A stretch of 5,335 nucleotides of DNA from Bacteroidota bacterium (GCA_018656255.1 JABHYI010000266.1:1-5335), one strand, 5' to 3'; positions 1 through 5,262 are shown, numbered from the stretch's first letter. Made by a program: numbers and translations. Notes: generated by a model not told the origin, from the sequence alone.

Positions 1-281
1 CTAAAACCTTTAACTATGTTACGGCAAAACGCCTAGATGATGGTGAGTATGTAGTTAAGGAGGCAACCATGTCCAAACTATTATCAACAAAAATTGCAGA
101 TCAAGTTGCCTATGATTGTGTGCAGCTCCTAGGAGGATATGGCTATATGGAGGAGTATCCACTAGCAAGAAATTTAAGAGATAGTAGGTTAGGGCCCATT
201 GGAGGAGGTACTTCAGAAATACTAAGAGAGATTATCTCTAAGATGGTAATTGATGGCGTTAATTATAAGCCAGCTACATAA
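1..281 (+). CDS. Acyl-CoA dehydrogenase, C-terminal fragment (5' end outside window)
   Basis: The reading frame is open from the left edge (first whole codon at 3) to a TAA at 279-281, giving the last 92 residues. An ATG at 69 is in the same frame but is internal, because coding similarity continues upstream of it. The segment reading VQLLGGYGYMEEYPLAR, then a RDSRLGPIGGGTSEI stretch, matches the C-terminal helical domain of acyl-CoA dehydrogenases (FAD-dependent alpha,beta-dehydrogenation of acyl-CoA thioesters in fatty-acid or branched-chain amino-acid breakdown). GGYGY and GGTSE are the family's conserved C-terminal motifs. Where medium- and short-chain enzymes carry their catalytic Glu (the E of YEGTS), this protein has Gly (IGGGTS). 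That is usual for the long-chain and isovaleryl-type branch, whose base lies earlier on another helix outside this window. Substrate cannot be assigned. Family call is firm; subfamily is inference. Confidence 0.93.
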   Translation, partial: KTFNYVTAKRLDDGEYVVKEATMSKLLSTKIADQVAYDCVQLLGGYGYMEEYPLARNLRDSRLGPIGGGTSEILREIISKMVIDGVNYKPAT

Positions 282-376
282 ATTAGATACAATATAAACC
301 AAATCTAGGTGTTATAAACAGTACCCTCAAAGTGTTGTGTTTTGCAGCGTTTTGTTGTTTTTAAAATTAATAGCCC

Positions 377-1810
377 ATGCCCAAAAATAACAACCTGCAG
401 AGATGTTATATGCTTGTCTTGCTATGCTTAGTTTCTATAAGCATGACTTCTCAAATAGAAATTAAAAACAAGATTGTAGATTTTGCGAGTTTTGCTCCCC
501 TAAAGAGTGCTAGTGTGTATGTTAAAAATACAACCATTGGTACCATTACAAATACAGACGGCAGGTTTTTGTTGAGTATTCCAAAAAGGTATGCCAATGA
601 CACCTTGGTTATTTCCTCTATAGGCTACAAGAGTTTTAAGTCTTTGGTGAGCGAATTTGATAGCACGATGGATATCTTTCTAGAGGAGGATATTGCGTCT
701 TTAGATGAAATTCTATTAATAGCAGAAACAAGACCCAAAACTGGAAATGATATTGTGCTTCGTGCTATTGAAGAGTTACCCCAAACCCTCCCAGATAGTG
801 CGTATATACAAAAAGGGTTTTTAAGGCATAAGGAGCGTAATTCAAGTGAGTATAAATGGCTTGTAGAGAGTGCTATAACTTTGTATGATTCTAGTTATGA
901 TGCTGGATCAAAAAATGCGCTGCGCCTCAACGTAGACCAAACACGCAAGAGTTACGATTTAAGAGATGTTGACAGTCTTTTTGCCTACACTTCTTACCTT
1001 AAAACAAGAACAAAAAACAAAACCCTTCGTAAAAACAACCTGCGGAGAGATACTATTTCTACGGCATCACTAGTTGCCGCAATTCGCTGGAATGACCAGC
1101 GGGTAAATGGGCTAGATAAGCTCTTTAGAGGTAAAATAAATATGGTTAGAAATGCCAATGCCACCAGCGCCCTTTTTGGTGAAGATATATTGGCTCGTCA
1201 TGAGTTTAGGTTAGATACCGTACTGGTAGAAAATGAAAAGAAATTATACAAAATTGAGATATTAAAAGGAGTAGATTTTGTGGGTTTAAACACCCCAGAT
1301 ATTTACAACGAAGGTTTTCAGGCCAGAGGGTGGATCTATATAGATTGGGACTCATGGGCTATTAAAAAGGTAATGTATGAGCTGGTGGCTAGCTCAGAGA
1401 ATCAAGTTAAACGTAGTAAGAGTTTGTTTGGCACTCTTTTAAACCACAAACTAGTGATGACTTACATGGAGTATCAAGGAAAGATGTACCCTAAGTATAT
1501 TTATTATGAAACGCCTAAGCTAGTAAATGCTGGAGATCGTTCCTCTGATCAATTAGATAAAGACGGAAATGCTACCCAAGACAAAGCAGATTTTTATTAC
1601 AACACAGTACAAGAAATTGTTTTTACTGAAATTATTAGGGATCCAGAGCTTATAAAGCTGGAGCGGTCAAAAACCTGGACCGAAGATATTTTCTCTCCTC
1701 AGCCGTATCGTCCAGAGTTTTGGGAGAACTATAATGTATTGTTAGAGAGTAGGGAAGAAGAAAAACTCATAAAGGATCTTACCATAAGGGCAGGTTTGTT
1801 TAAACAGTAA
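377..1810 (+). CDS. Secreted protein with CarboxypepD_reg-like domain, function unknown
   Basis: A 477-residue protein. Residues 1-25 look like a Sec signal peptide: a short polar start with K3 and R9, a hydrophobic core YMLVLLCLVSI, and probable cleavage just before Q26. C17 is not in a proper lipobox (the residue before it is Leu), so a lipoprotein is unlikely. Residues about 27-112 form a CarboxypepD_reg-like beta-sandwich (PF13715 type), with the typical 'G-T-I-T-N-T-D-G-R-F' turn at 54-63 and an 'ISSIGYKS' strand at 79-86. From about residue 120 the protein resembles a widespread Bacteroidota group, with 'IVLRAIEELP' and 'KGFLRHKER' early on, a beta-rich 'GWIYIDWDSWAIKKV' segment near 318-332, and a C-terminal 'PEFWENYNVL' near 445-454. 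DUF5686 proteins share the front part but carry a C-terminal barrel, and this protein is too short for one. There is no TonB plug. Likely periplasmic or outer-membrane associated; role unknown. The start follows an A/T-rich leader with no SD. It lies 95 bases after the acyl-CoA dehydrogenase gene with no obvious promoter between. Confidence 0.85.
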   Translation: MPKNNNLQRCYMLVLLCLVSISMTSQIEIKNKIVDFASFAPLKSASVYVKNTTIGTITNTDGRFLLSIPKRYANDTLVISSIGYKSFKSLVSEFDSTMDIFLEEDIASLDEILLIAETRPKTGNDIVLRAIEELPQTLPDSAYIQKGFLRHKERNSSEYKWLVESAITLYDSSYDAGSKNALRLNVDQTRKSYDLRDVDSLFAYTSYLKTRTKNKTLRKNNLRRDTISTASLVAAIRWNDQRVNGLDKLFRGKINMVRNANATSALFGEDILARHEFRLDTVLVENEKKLYKIEILKGVDFVGLNTPDIYNEGFQARGWIYIDWDSWAIKKVMYELVASSENQVKRSKSLFGTLLNHKLVMTYMEYQGKMYPKYIYYETPKLVNAGDRSSDQLDKDGNATQDKADFYYNTVQEIVFTEIIRDPELIKLERSKTWTEDIFSPQPYRPEFWENYNVLLESREEEKLIKDLTIRAGLFKQ

Positions 1811-1865
1811 GCTTGCTTTGAGGTACTGTATAGATTATTATCATAAATTTTATCAAAAAAAATAA

Positions 1866-1886
1866 AATTCATAATTCATAATTCAT
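1866..1886 (+). repeat. Three tandem copies of AATTCAT upstream of rpsU promoter
   Basis: The heptamer AATTCAT occurs three times head to tail (1866-1872, 1873-1879, 1880-1886) and is followed by a partial fourth copy, AATT. The array overlaps the place where the -33 element of the rpsU promoter should lie, and a TTC within the second copy is 19 bases before the -7 element. It may be a slippage-prone tract in promoter DNA or an UP-like A/T element. The repeat is seen directly; any function is inference. Confidence 0.75.
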
Positions 1887-1904
1887 AATTTGTTTCTACT
1901 TTTG
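1875..1904 (+). promoter_or_regulatory. rpsU promoter (Bacteroidota type)
   Basis: TACTTTTG at 1897-1904 is a full match to the Bacteroidota -7 consensus TAnnTTTG. The -33 element is weak: TTC at 1875-1877 leaves a 19-base spacer. Transcription would begin near 1910, giving a leader of only about 20-25 bases that contains the SD. The upstream DNA from 1841 is almost pure A/T. Confidence 0.72.
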
Positions 1905-1917
1905 CCGTCCAATAGAG

Positions 1918-1924
1918 AGGAGGT
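1918..1924 (+). promoter_or_regulatory. Strong Shine-Dalgarno of rpsU
   Basis: AGGAGGT is fully complementary to the 16S rRNA 3' tail (CACCTCCT) and lies 9 bases before the ATG at 1934, which is good spacing. An ATG at 1926 is too close (one base) to be served by it, so the SD supports 1934 as the start. The other complete genes here (377, 2214, 4050) have no SD. In Flavobacterium, bS21 takes part in hiding the anti-SD, and rpsU is known to keep an SD for autoregulation. Confidence 0.88.
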
Positions 1925-1933
1925 TATGGAACT

Positions 1934-2128
1934 ATGTTAATTATACCAATTAAAGACGGAGAAAATATCGACAGAGCACTAAAGCGTTTCAAACGTAAGT
2001 TTGACCGTACAGGTACTATGCGTCAATTACGTGCACGCCAAGCATTCTCAAAGCCATCGGTTGTGAGAAGAAAAGAAGTACAGAAAGCACAGTATATTCA
2101 AGGACTAAGAGACGCAGAAGAAATTTAG
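1934..2128 (+). CDS. rpsU: 30S ribosomal protein bS21
   Basis: A 64-residue basic protein starting MLIIPIKDGENIDRALKR, with the conserved K/R-rich 'RFKRKFDRTG' (residues 18-27), 'RQLRARQAF' (30-38) and 'KPSVVRRKE' (40-48) blocks of flavobacterial bS21. It binds the 30S platform near the 3' end of 16S rRNA. In Bacteroidota it forms part of the pocket, with bS18 and bS6, that sequesters the anti-SD, which explains why most mRNAs lack an SD. It is full length for the family. It has its own promoter (1875-1904), a strong SD (1918-1924) and a terminator directly behind it (2151-2184), so it is a monocistronic unit. Low-bS21 ribosomes with an exposed anti-SD should favour this mRNA, giving feedback control. 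That mechanism is known for the family and inferred here from the SD. Confidence 0.97.
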   Translation: MLIIPIKDGENIDRALKRFKRKFDRTGTMRQLRARQAFSKPSVVRRKEVQKAQYIQGLRDAEEI

Positions 2129-2150
2129 TATTCTGCTCCTTATACATATC

Positions 2151-2184
2151 AAAAACCGCTACACATTTGTGAGCGGTTTTTTTA
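2151..2184 (+). terminator. Intrinsic terminator of rpsU
   Basis: AAAAACCGCT (2151-2160) pairs with AGCGGTTTTT (2172-2181). An unpaired A2161 is followed by an inner CAC/GTG stem (2162-2164 with 2169-2171) closing an ATTT loop. The T run continues to 2183. It lies 22 bases after the rpsU stop and separates rpsU from the recombinase gene. Confidence 0.9.
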
Positions 2185-2197
2185 TTGCCTACATTTA
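2166..2197 (+). promoter_or_regulatory. Possible recombinase promoter overlapping the rpsU terminator
   Basis: TTTG at 2166-2169, in the loop region of the terminator, is followed after 20 bases by TACATTTA at 2190-2197, which matches seven of eight bases of the aligned form TAnnTTTG. Transcription would begin near 2203, about 11 bases before the ATG at 2214. No other promoter candidate lies between the terminator and the gene. The motif is short and the DNA is A/T-rich, so chance is possible. Confidence 0.35.
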
Positions 2198-2213
2198 TTT
2201 TTTAATTAAAAAA

Positions 2214-3104
2214 ATGCCCTTCAAACCCTTTACAGACTATCTGCTGTTAGAGAAAAAATATTCTCCTCATACCGTAGCGGCATATACTAAAGATTTAGAG
2301 CGTTTTTTCGATTTTATAACAAACCAGTATGAGCTAAGCTCGTTGCTTTCGGTAAATTATAGTATGATACGCAGCTGGATTGTATTCCTTGTAGATACAG
2401 GCATCTCAAACAGTAGTATTAATCGCAAGATATCTTCTTTAAAAACCTATTATAAGTTTCTTTTAAAAACCGATCAGATATCTGAAACCCCTCTGGCAAA
2501 ACACAGGGCTTTAAAAGTTGCCAAAAAAGTGCAAATTCCATTTTCACAGACAGAGGTAGAAGATGTCCTTGAGTTGTTTGATCAGGCCAATGATTTTGAA
2601 ACCCTTCGGGATAAATTAATCGTTGAGCTTTTTTATAGCACTGGCATGAGAAGAGCAGAACTTATAGGACTGAGGCTTTCTGATGTTTCTGAAATTCAAA
2701 AAACCATTAAGGTGTTAGGTAAAAGAAACAAAGAGCGAATCATACCTCTGTTGCCCTCAGTGCTAACTACTATAGCTAAATATAAAATCTTCAGAGATGC
2801 CTTGCCTTGTCTTGGGGCTTCAAATACATTGCTGCTAACCTCAAAAGGGAATCCTATATATGAGACCTTAGTGTATCGTGTGATTACCCGTTATTTTTCT
2901 GAAGCTTCATTAAAAGTAAAAAAGAGTCCTCACATCTTAAGACATTCTTTTGCAACTCATTTATTAAACCAGGGAGCTGAGCTTAATGCCGTAAAGGAGT
3001 TGTTGGGGCATGCCTCTTTAGCCTCTACCCAGGTGTATACCCACAATAGTATAGATACCCTAAAACAGGTGTATAAAAATGCTCACCCAAGAAATTCAAA
3101 ATGA
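2214..3104 (+). CDS. xerC: Tyrosine recombinase, XerC/XerD type
   Basis: A 296-residue protein of normal length for Xer recombinases, which resolve chromosome dimers at dif by strand exchange in the cytoplasm. Residues about 1-92 form the N-terminal SAM-like core-binding domain ('YSPHTVAAYTKDLERF' is typical). Residues about 105-290 form the catalytic domain with every active-site residue visible: R146 (STGMRRAEL), K170 (GKRNKER), H240 and R243 (HILRHSF), H266 (LGH) and nucleophile Y275 (TQVYTH). I chose the ATG at 2214. A GTG at 2169 would add 15 residues, but it lies inside the rpsU terminator and its extension (SGFFIAYIYFLIKK) is not Xer-like. No SD is present. I cannot tell XerC from XerD, so the symbol is tentative. 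The intact catalytic set, normal length and housekeeping surroundings argue against an integrase of a mobile element. Confidence 0.9.
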   Translation: MPFKPFTDYLLLEKKYSPHTVAAYTKDLERFFDFITNQYELSSLLSVNYSMIRSWIVFLVDTGISNSSINRKISSLKTYYKFLLKTDQISETPLAKHRALKVAKKVQIPFSQTEVEDVLELFDQANDFETLRDKLIVELFYSTGMRRAELIGLRLSDVSEIQKTIKVLGKRNKERIIPLLPSVLTTIAKYKIFRDALPCLGASNTLLLTSKGNPIYETLVYRVITRYFSEASLKVKKSPHILRHSFATHLLNQGAELNAVKELLGHASLASTQVYTHNSIDTLKQVYKNAHPRNSK

Positions 3105-3153
3105 GGGAGTTAATGGGGGCTTGTCTTTCCTGAAAAATTAATTCAAAAAAAGC

Positions 3154-3184
3154 TTTGCGTATCTATATGATTTGAATATTTTTG
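3154..3184 (+). promoter_or_regulatory. Upstream promoter (P1) of tRNA-tuf block
   Basis: TTTG at 3154-3157, a 19-base spacer and TATTTTTG at 3177-3184 match the Bacteroidota -33/-7 consensus completely. Predicted start is near 3191. No ORF follows, so the likely product is a longer leader for the tRNA-tuf transcript. Confidence 0.7.
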
Positions 3185-3226
3185 CCGCCGGAATTATTGT
3201 GAAGGCTTAAATAAATTTTCCAACAA

Positions 3227-3261
3227 TTTGTTTTGTAGAAAAAATTAAATCTTTACATTTG
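3227..3261 (+). promoter_or_regulatory. Downstream promoter (P2) of tRNA-tuf block
   Basis: TACATTTG at 3254-3261 is a full TAnnTTTG match. Two candidate -33 elements precede it: TTTG at 3227-3230 (23-base spacer) and TTTG at 3232-3235 (18-base spacer); the second fits better. Predicted start is near 3267, giving a leader of about 57 bases before the first tRNA. Confidence 0.75.
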
Positions 3262-3265
3262 CAAT

Positions 3266-3281
3266 CCGTTAGAAATAGCGG
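3266..3281 (+). other. GNRA-loop hairpin at the start of the tRNA-tuf leader
   Basis: CCGTTA (3266-3271) pairs with TAGCGG (3276-3281), with one G-U pair, around a GAAA tetraloop (3272-3275). It falls where P2 should start transcription, so it would cap the 5' end of the primary transcript. A role in 5' stability is inference. Confidence 0.5.
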
Positions 3282-3323
3282 GGTTCTTTATGTAGATTTA
3301 TTCAGCATAAAAAAACATAAAAA

Positions 3324-3397
3324 GCCGATGTAGCTCAGCTGGCTAGAGCAGCTGATTTGTAATCAGCAGGTCGTGGGTTCGAGTCCCTCCATCGGCT
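3324..3397 (+). tRNA. tRNA-Thr (anticodon TGT)
   Basis: A 74-base cloverleaf. The acceptor GCCGATG pairs with CATCGGC, followed by discriminator T. The D arm contains GTAGCTCAG. The anticodon stem GCTGA/TCAGC closes the loop TTTGTAA (anticodon TGT, reading ACA), and the T loop is TTCGAGT. The T stem (GTGGG/CCCTC) has one T-T mismatch (3374 with 3388). The 3' CCA is not encoded. First tRNA of the block. Confidence 0.96.
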
Positions 3398-3487
3398 CAA
3401 AAAATTTTGAAAAGTTTGGTTTCTTTTTTGTAGTTAGAAACACTTATATATAAAGGTCTTTTTAAATGTTAGTTCTTTAAAATATTG

Positions 3488-3501
3488 ATTCAAATTTGAA
3501 T
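3488..3501. repeat. Perfect 14-base palindrome in the Thr-Tyr spacer
   Basis: ATTCAAATTTGAAT is its own reverse complement and is followed at 3507-3513 by another ATTCAAA. It could be a protein-binding site or a short RNA fold in the tRNA precursor. No known operator is recognised. Confidence 0.6.
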
Positions 3502-3524
3502 AATACATTCAAAGTAAAAAAATA

Positions 3525-3606
<82 letters not shown>

Positions 3607-3631
3607 CAAACTTTTTTTTACTCTTAAATGT

Positions 3632-3672
3632 CTACAATCACTACCATTACCAAATTGCGATTGTGGTTTTTT
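3632..3672 (+). terminator. Terminator-like hairpin between tRNA-Tyr and tRNA-Gly
   Basis: CTACAATC (3632-3639) pairs with GATTGTGG (3659-3666), an 8-base stem with one T-G wobble, around a 19-base loop, and a run of six T (3667-3672) follows at once. The shape is that of an intrinsic terminator, but the stem is weak and the loop large. If active it would only reduce read-through, because two tRNAs and tuf lie beyond it without a convincing new promoter. It may instead be a processing signal. Confidence 0.35.
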
Positions 3673-3713
3673 GAAATTGAAAGCTTGAGAAGCCATCGTG
3701 TTTCTCTTTAAAA

Positions 3714-3786
3714 GCGGGAGTAGCTCAGTTGGTAGAGCGTCAGCCTTCCAAGCTGAATGTCGCCAGTTCGAACCTGGTCTCCCGCT
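3714..3786 (+). tRNA. tRNA-Gly (anticodon TCC)
   Basis: A 73-base cloverleaf. The acceptor GCGGGAG pairs with CTCCCGC, followed by discriminator T. The D arm is GTAGCTCAGTTGGTAGAGC. The anticodon stem TCAGC/GCTGA closes the loop CTTCCAA (anticodon TCC, reading GGA), and the T loop is TTCGAAC. CCA is not encoded. It lies 107 bases after tRNA-Tyr. Confidence 0.96.
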
Positions 3787-3794
3787 CAATTTTC

Positions 3795-3816
3795 ATCCTT
3801 GCAGTTTTGTGAGGAT
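3795..3816 (+). other. Hairpin in the Gly-Thr spacer
   Basis: ATCCTTGCA (3795-3803) pairs with TGTGAGGAT (3808-3816) over nine positions, two of them G-U, around a GTTT loop, nine bases after tRNA-Gly ends. A second weaker hairpin (3870-3878 with 3884-3892, TGATTC/GAATCA at its base) lies further along the same spacer. No T run follows either, so they are not terminators. A part in precursor folding or RNase processing is inference. Confidence 0.4.
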
Positions 3817-3914
3817 ATTGTTGTTTACAGGCGTTTCATCTGCAAATAACAAGCAGCTCTTTTGAGTTTTGATTCGATTTTTTATTGAATCAGACGTGAG
3901 ACCAGCAAGCAAAA

Positions 3915-3986
3915 GCCGGTGTAGCTCAGGGGTAGAGCGTTTCCTTGGTAAGGAAGAGGTCACGAGTTCAATTCTCGTCATTGGCT
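3915..3986 (+). tRNA. tRNA-Thr (anticodon GGT)
   Basis: A 72-base cloverleaf. The acceptor GCCGGTG pairs with CATTGGC through two adjacent G-U pairs, followed by discriminator T. The D loop is short (GTAGCTCAGGGGTAGAGC). The anticodon stem TTTCC/GGAAG closes the loop TTGGTAA (anticodon GGT, reading ACC), and the T arm is ACGAG/CTCGT with loop TTCAATT. CCA is not encoded. It is the last tRNA before tuf, 63 bases from its start codon. Confidence 0.95.
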
Positions 3987-4049
3987 CAAAATAGATAAGT
4001 ATAAATACAATTGAACACTAATATATAACTAAGTTAAACTAAATACAAA

Positions 4050-5237
4050 ATGGCAAAGGCAACATATGATCGTTCGAAACCACACCTTAATGTAGGTACT
4101 ATTGGACACGTAGATCACGGTAAAACAACATTAACAGCTGCGATTACTAAGGTACTATCGGATGCTGGATTTTCAGAAGCATCAGCTTTTGATCAAATTG
4201 ACAACGCTCCAGAAGAAAAAGAGCGTGGTATAACAATTAACTCTTCGCACGTTGAGTACGCGACGGCTAACCGTCACTACGCACACGTTGACTGTCCAGG
4301 TCACGCCGATTATGTAAAGAACATGGTTACGGGTGCCGCACAAATGGATGGAGCAATACTAGTTGTTGCTGCAACTGATGGACCAATGCCACAAACACGT
4401 GAGCATATCCTTTTAGGACGTCAGGTAGGTATTCCACGTATCGTTGTATTTATGAACAAAGTAGATATGGTTGATGATGAGGAATTACTTGAACTAGTAG
4501 AGATGGAGATCAGAGATCTTTTATCTTTCTACGAGTATGATGGTGATAATGGACCTGTAATCGCTGGTTCTGCACTTGGTGCATTAAACGGTGAGCAAAA
4601 ATGGGTTGATACTGTTGTTGAATTAATGGCAGCTGTTGATACATGGATCGAAGAGCCACTTAGAGAGGTAGATAAGCCTTTCTTGATGCCTATTGAAGAT
4701 GTATTTTCTATTACTGGTCGTGGAACTGTAGCTACAGGTCGTATCGAAACTGGTATCGCAAACACTGGAGATCCTGTTGAGATCATCGGTATGGGAGCTG
4801 AGAAATTAACTTCTACAATTACTGGTATTGAAATGTTCCGTCAAATTCTTGATAGAGGAGAAGCTGGAGATAACGCAGGTATTCTTTTAAGAGGAATTGA
4901 GAAATCAATGATCTCAAGAGGAATGGTAATCGTTAAGCCAGGATCTGTAACACCACATGCTAAGTTTAAAGCTGAGGTTTACGTACTTAAAAAAGAAGAA
5001 GGTGGACGTCACACTCCATTCCACAACAACTACAGACCACAGTTTTACGTTCGTACAACTGATGTAACAGGTAACATTTCTCTTCCTGATGGAGTTGAAA
5101 TGGTAATGCCTGGAGATAACTTAACAATTCATGTTGAGCTAATATCTGCAATTGCAATGAGCATTGGTCTACGTTTTGCTATCCGTGAAGGTGGTAGAAC
5201 TGTAGGAGCAGGTCAGGTAACTGAAATTTTAGACTAA
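4050..5237 (+). CDS. tuf: Elongation factor Tu
   Basis: A 395-residue full-length EF-Tu, the GTPase that delivers aminoacyl-tRNA to the ribosomal A site. The GTP-binding domain (about 1-205) shows all five G motifs: GHVDHGKT at 19-26, T62 in RGITI, DCPGH at 81-85 with catalytic H85, NKVD at 136-139 and SAL at 174-176. Domain 2 (about 212-300) and domain 3 (about 303-395, ending [14 protein letters not shown]) are complete. A Pro common in domain 3 (HPIA in E. coli) is Ala here (SAIA, residue 367), a mild change. The ATG follows an A/T-rich leader with no SD. It is probably co-transcribed with the four tRNAs from P1/P2, although TACAATTG at 4006-4013 could be a weak extra -7 element. secE-nusG and a tRNA-Trp usually follow in relatives, beyond this window. 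Confidence 0.98.
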   Translation: MAKATYDRSKPHLNVGTIGHVDHGKTTLTAAITKVLSDAGFSEASAFDQIDNAPEEKERGITINSSHVEYATANRHYAHVDCPGHADYVKNMVTGAAQMDGAILVVAATDGPMPQTREHILLGRQVGIPRIVVFMNKVDMVDDEELLELVEMEIRDLLSFYEYDGDNGPVIAGSALGALNGEQKWVDTVVELMAAVDTWIEEPLREVDKPFLMPIEDVFSITGRGTVATGRIETGIANTGDPVEIIGMGAEKLTSTITGIEMFRQILDRGEAGDNAGILLRGIEKSMISRGMVIVKPGSVTPHAKFKAEVYVLKKEEGGRHTPFHNNYRPQFYVRTTDVTGNISLPDGVEMVMPGDNLTIHVELISAIAMSIGLRFAIREGGRTVGAGQVTEILD

Positions 5238-5248
5238 AAAATAGTCTA
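5230..5248 (+). other. Hairpin spanning the tuf stop codon
   Basis: TAGACTA (5230-5236) pairs perfectly with TAGTCTA (5242-5248) around an AAAAA loop, and the TAA stop at 5235-5237 lies in the stem and loop. A competing stem TCTATA/TATAGA (5245-5250 with 5254-5259) overlaps it, so only one can form. Both are A/T-rich and weak. Function is unknown. Confidence 0.4.
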
Positions 5249-5262
5249 TAGTATATAGAGTA

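Larger units (their letters stand above)
3105..3323. other. Gene-free region between recombinase and tRNA block
   Basis: These 219 bases hold no ORF of useful size. What can be seen is two promoters (3154-3184 and 3227-3261), a GAAA-loop hairpin at the second predicted start site (3266-3281), and ATTCAAA/TTTGAAT heptamers at 3141-3147 and 3171-3177. A ten-codon ORF from an ATG at 3101, overlapping the recombinase stop as ATGA, is probably chance. I find no remnant of the hibernation-factor gene often seen here in relatives. Confidence 0.7.

Noticed and set aside
69..281. Separate 70-residue gene starting at the ATG at 69
   Set aside because: The frame is open and acyl-CoA dehydrogenase-like upstream to the window edge, so this ATG is internal despite the good SD before it.
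282..376. Promoter or terminator between the acyl-CoA dehydrogenase gene and the 377-1810 gene
   Set aside because: TTTTG occurs twice but without TA four bases before it. The stem TTAGAT/ATCTAG has a long loop and no T run.
1846..1869. Terminator after the 377-1810 gene (AATTTTAT/ATAAAATT)
   Set aside because: The eight-pair stem is entirely A/T with a poly-A loop and no T run after it, too weak to call.
2169..2213. GTG start giving the recombinase 15 more residues
   Set aside because: The GTG lies in the inner stem of the rpsU terminator and the added residues do not resemble Xer N-termini. The ATG at 2214 gives the standard length.
2214..3104. Recombinase as sign of an integrated mobile element or tRNA-targeted island
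   Set aside because: It has housekeeping Xer length and motifs, core genes on both sides, and I see no att-like direct repeats of the tRNA 3' ends in the window.
3101..3133. Ten-codon ORF overlapping the recombinase stop as ATGA
   Set aside because: Too short, no SD, no recognisable peptide, and not similar to the start of hpf.
3793..3981. 62-codon ORF on the - strand
   Set aside because: It lies antisense over tRNA-Thr(GGT) and its spacer and begins with the tRNA-derived 'TRIELVTSSLP' pattern. No independent support for a gene.
4529..4786. 85-codon ORF on the - strand inside tuf
   Set aside because: Shadow of the strongly conserved tuf coding frame; low-complexity Ser/Thr/Pro-rich translation with no family resemblance.
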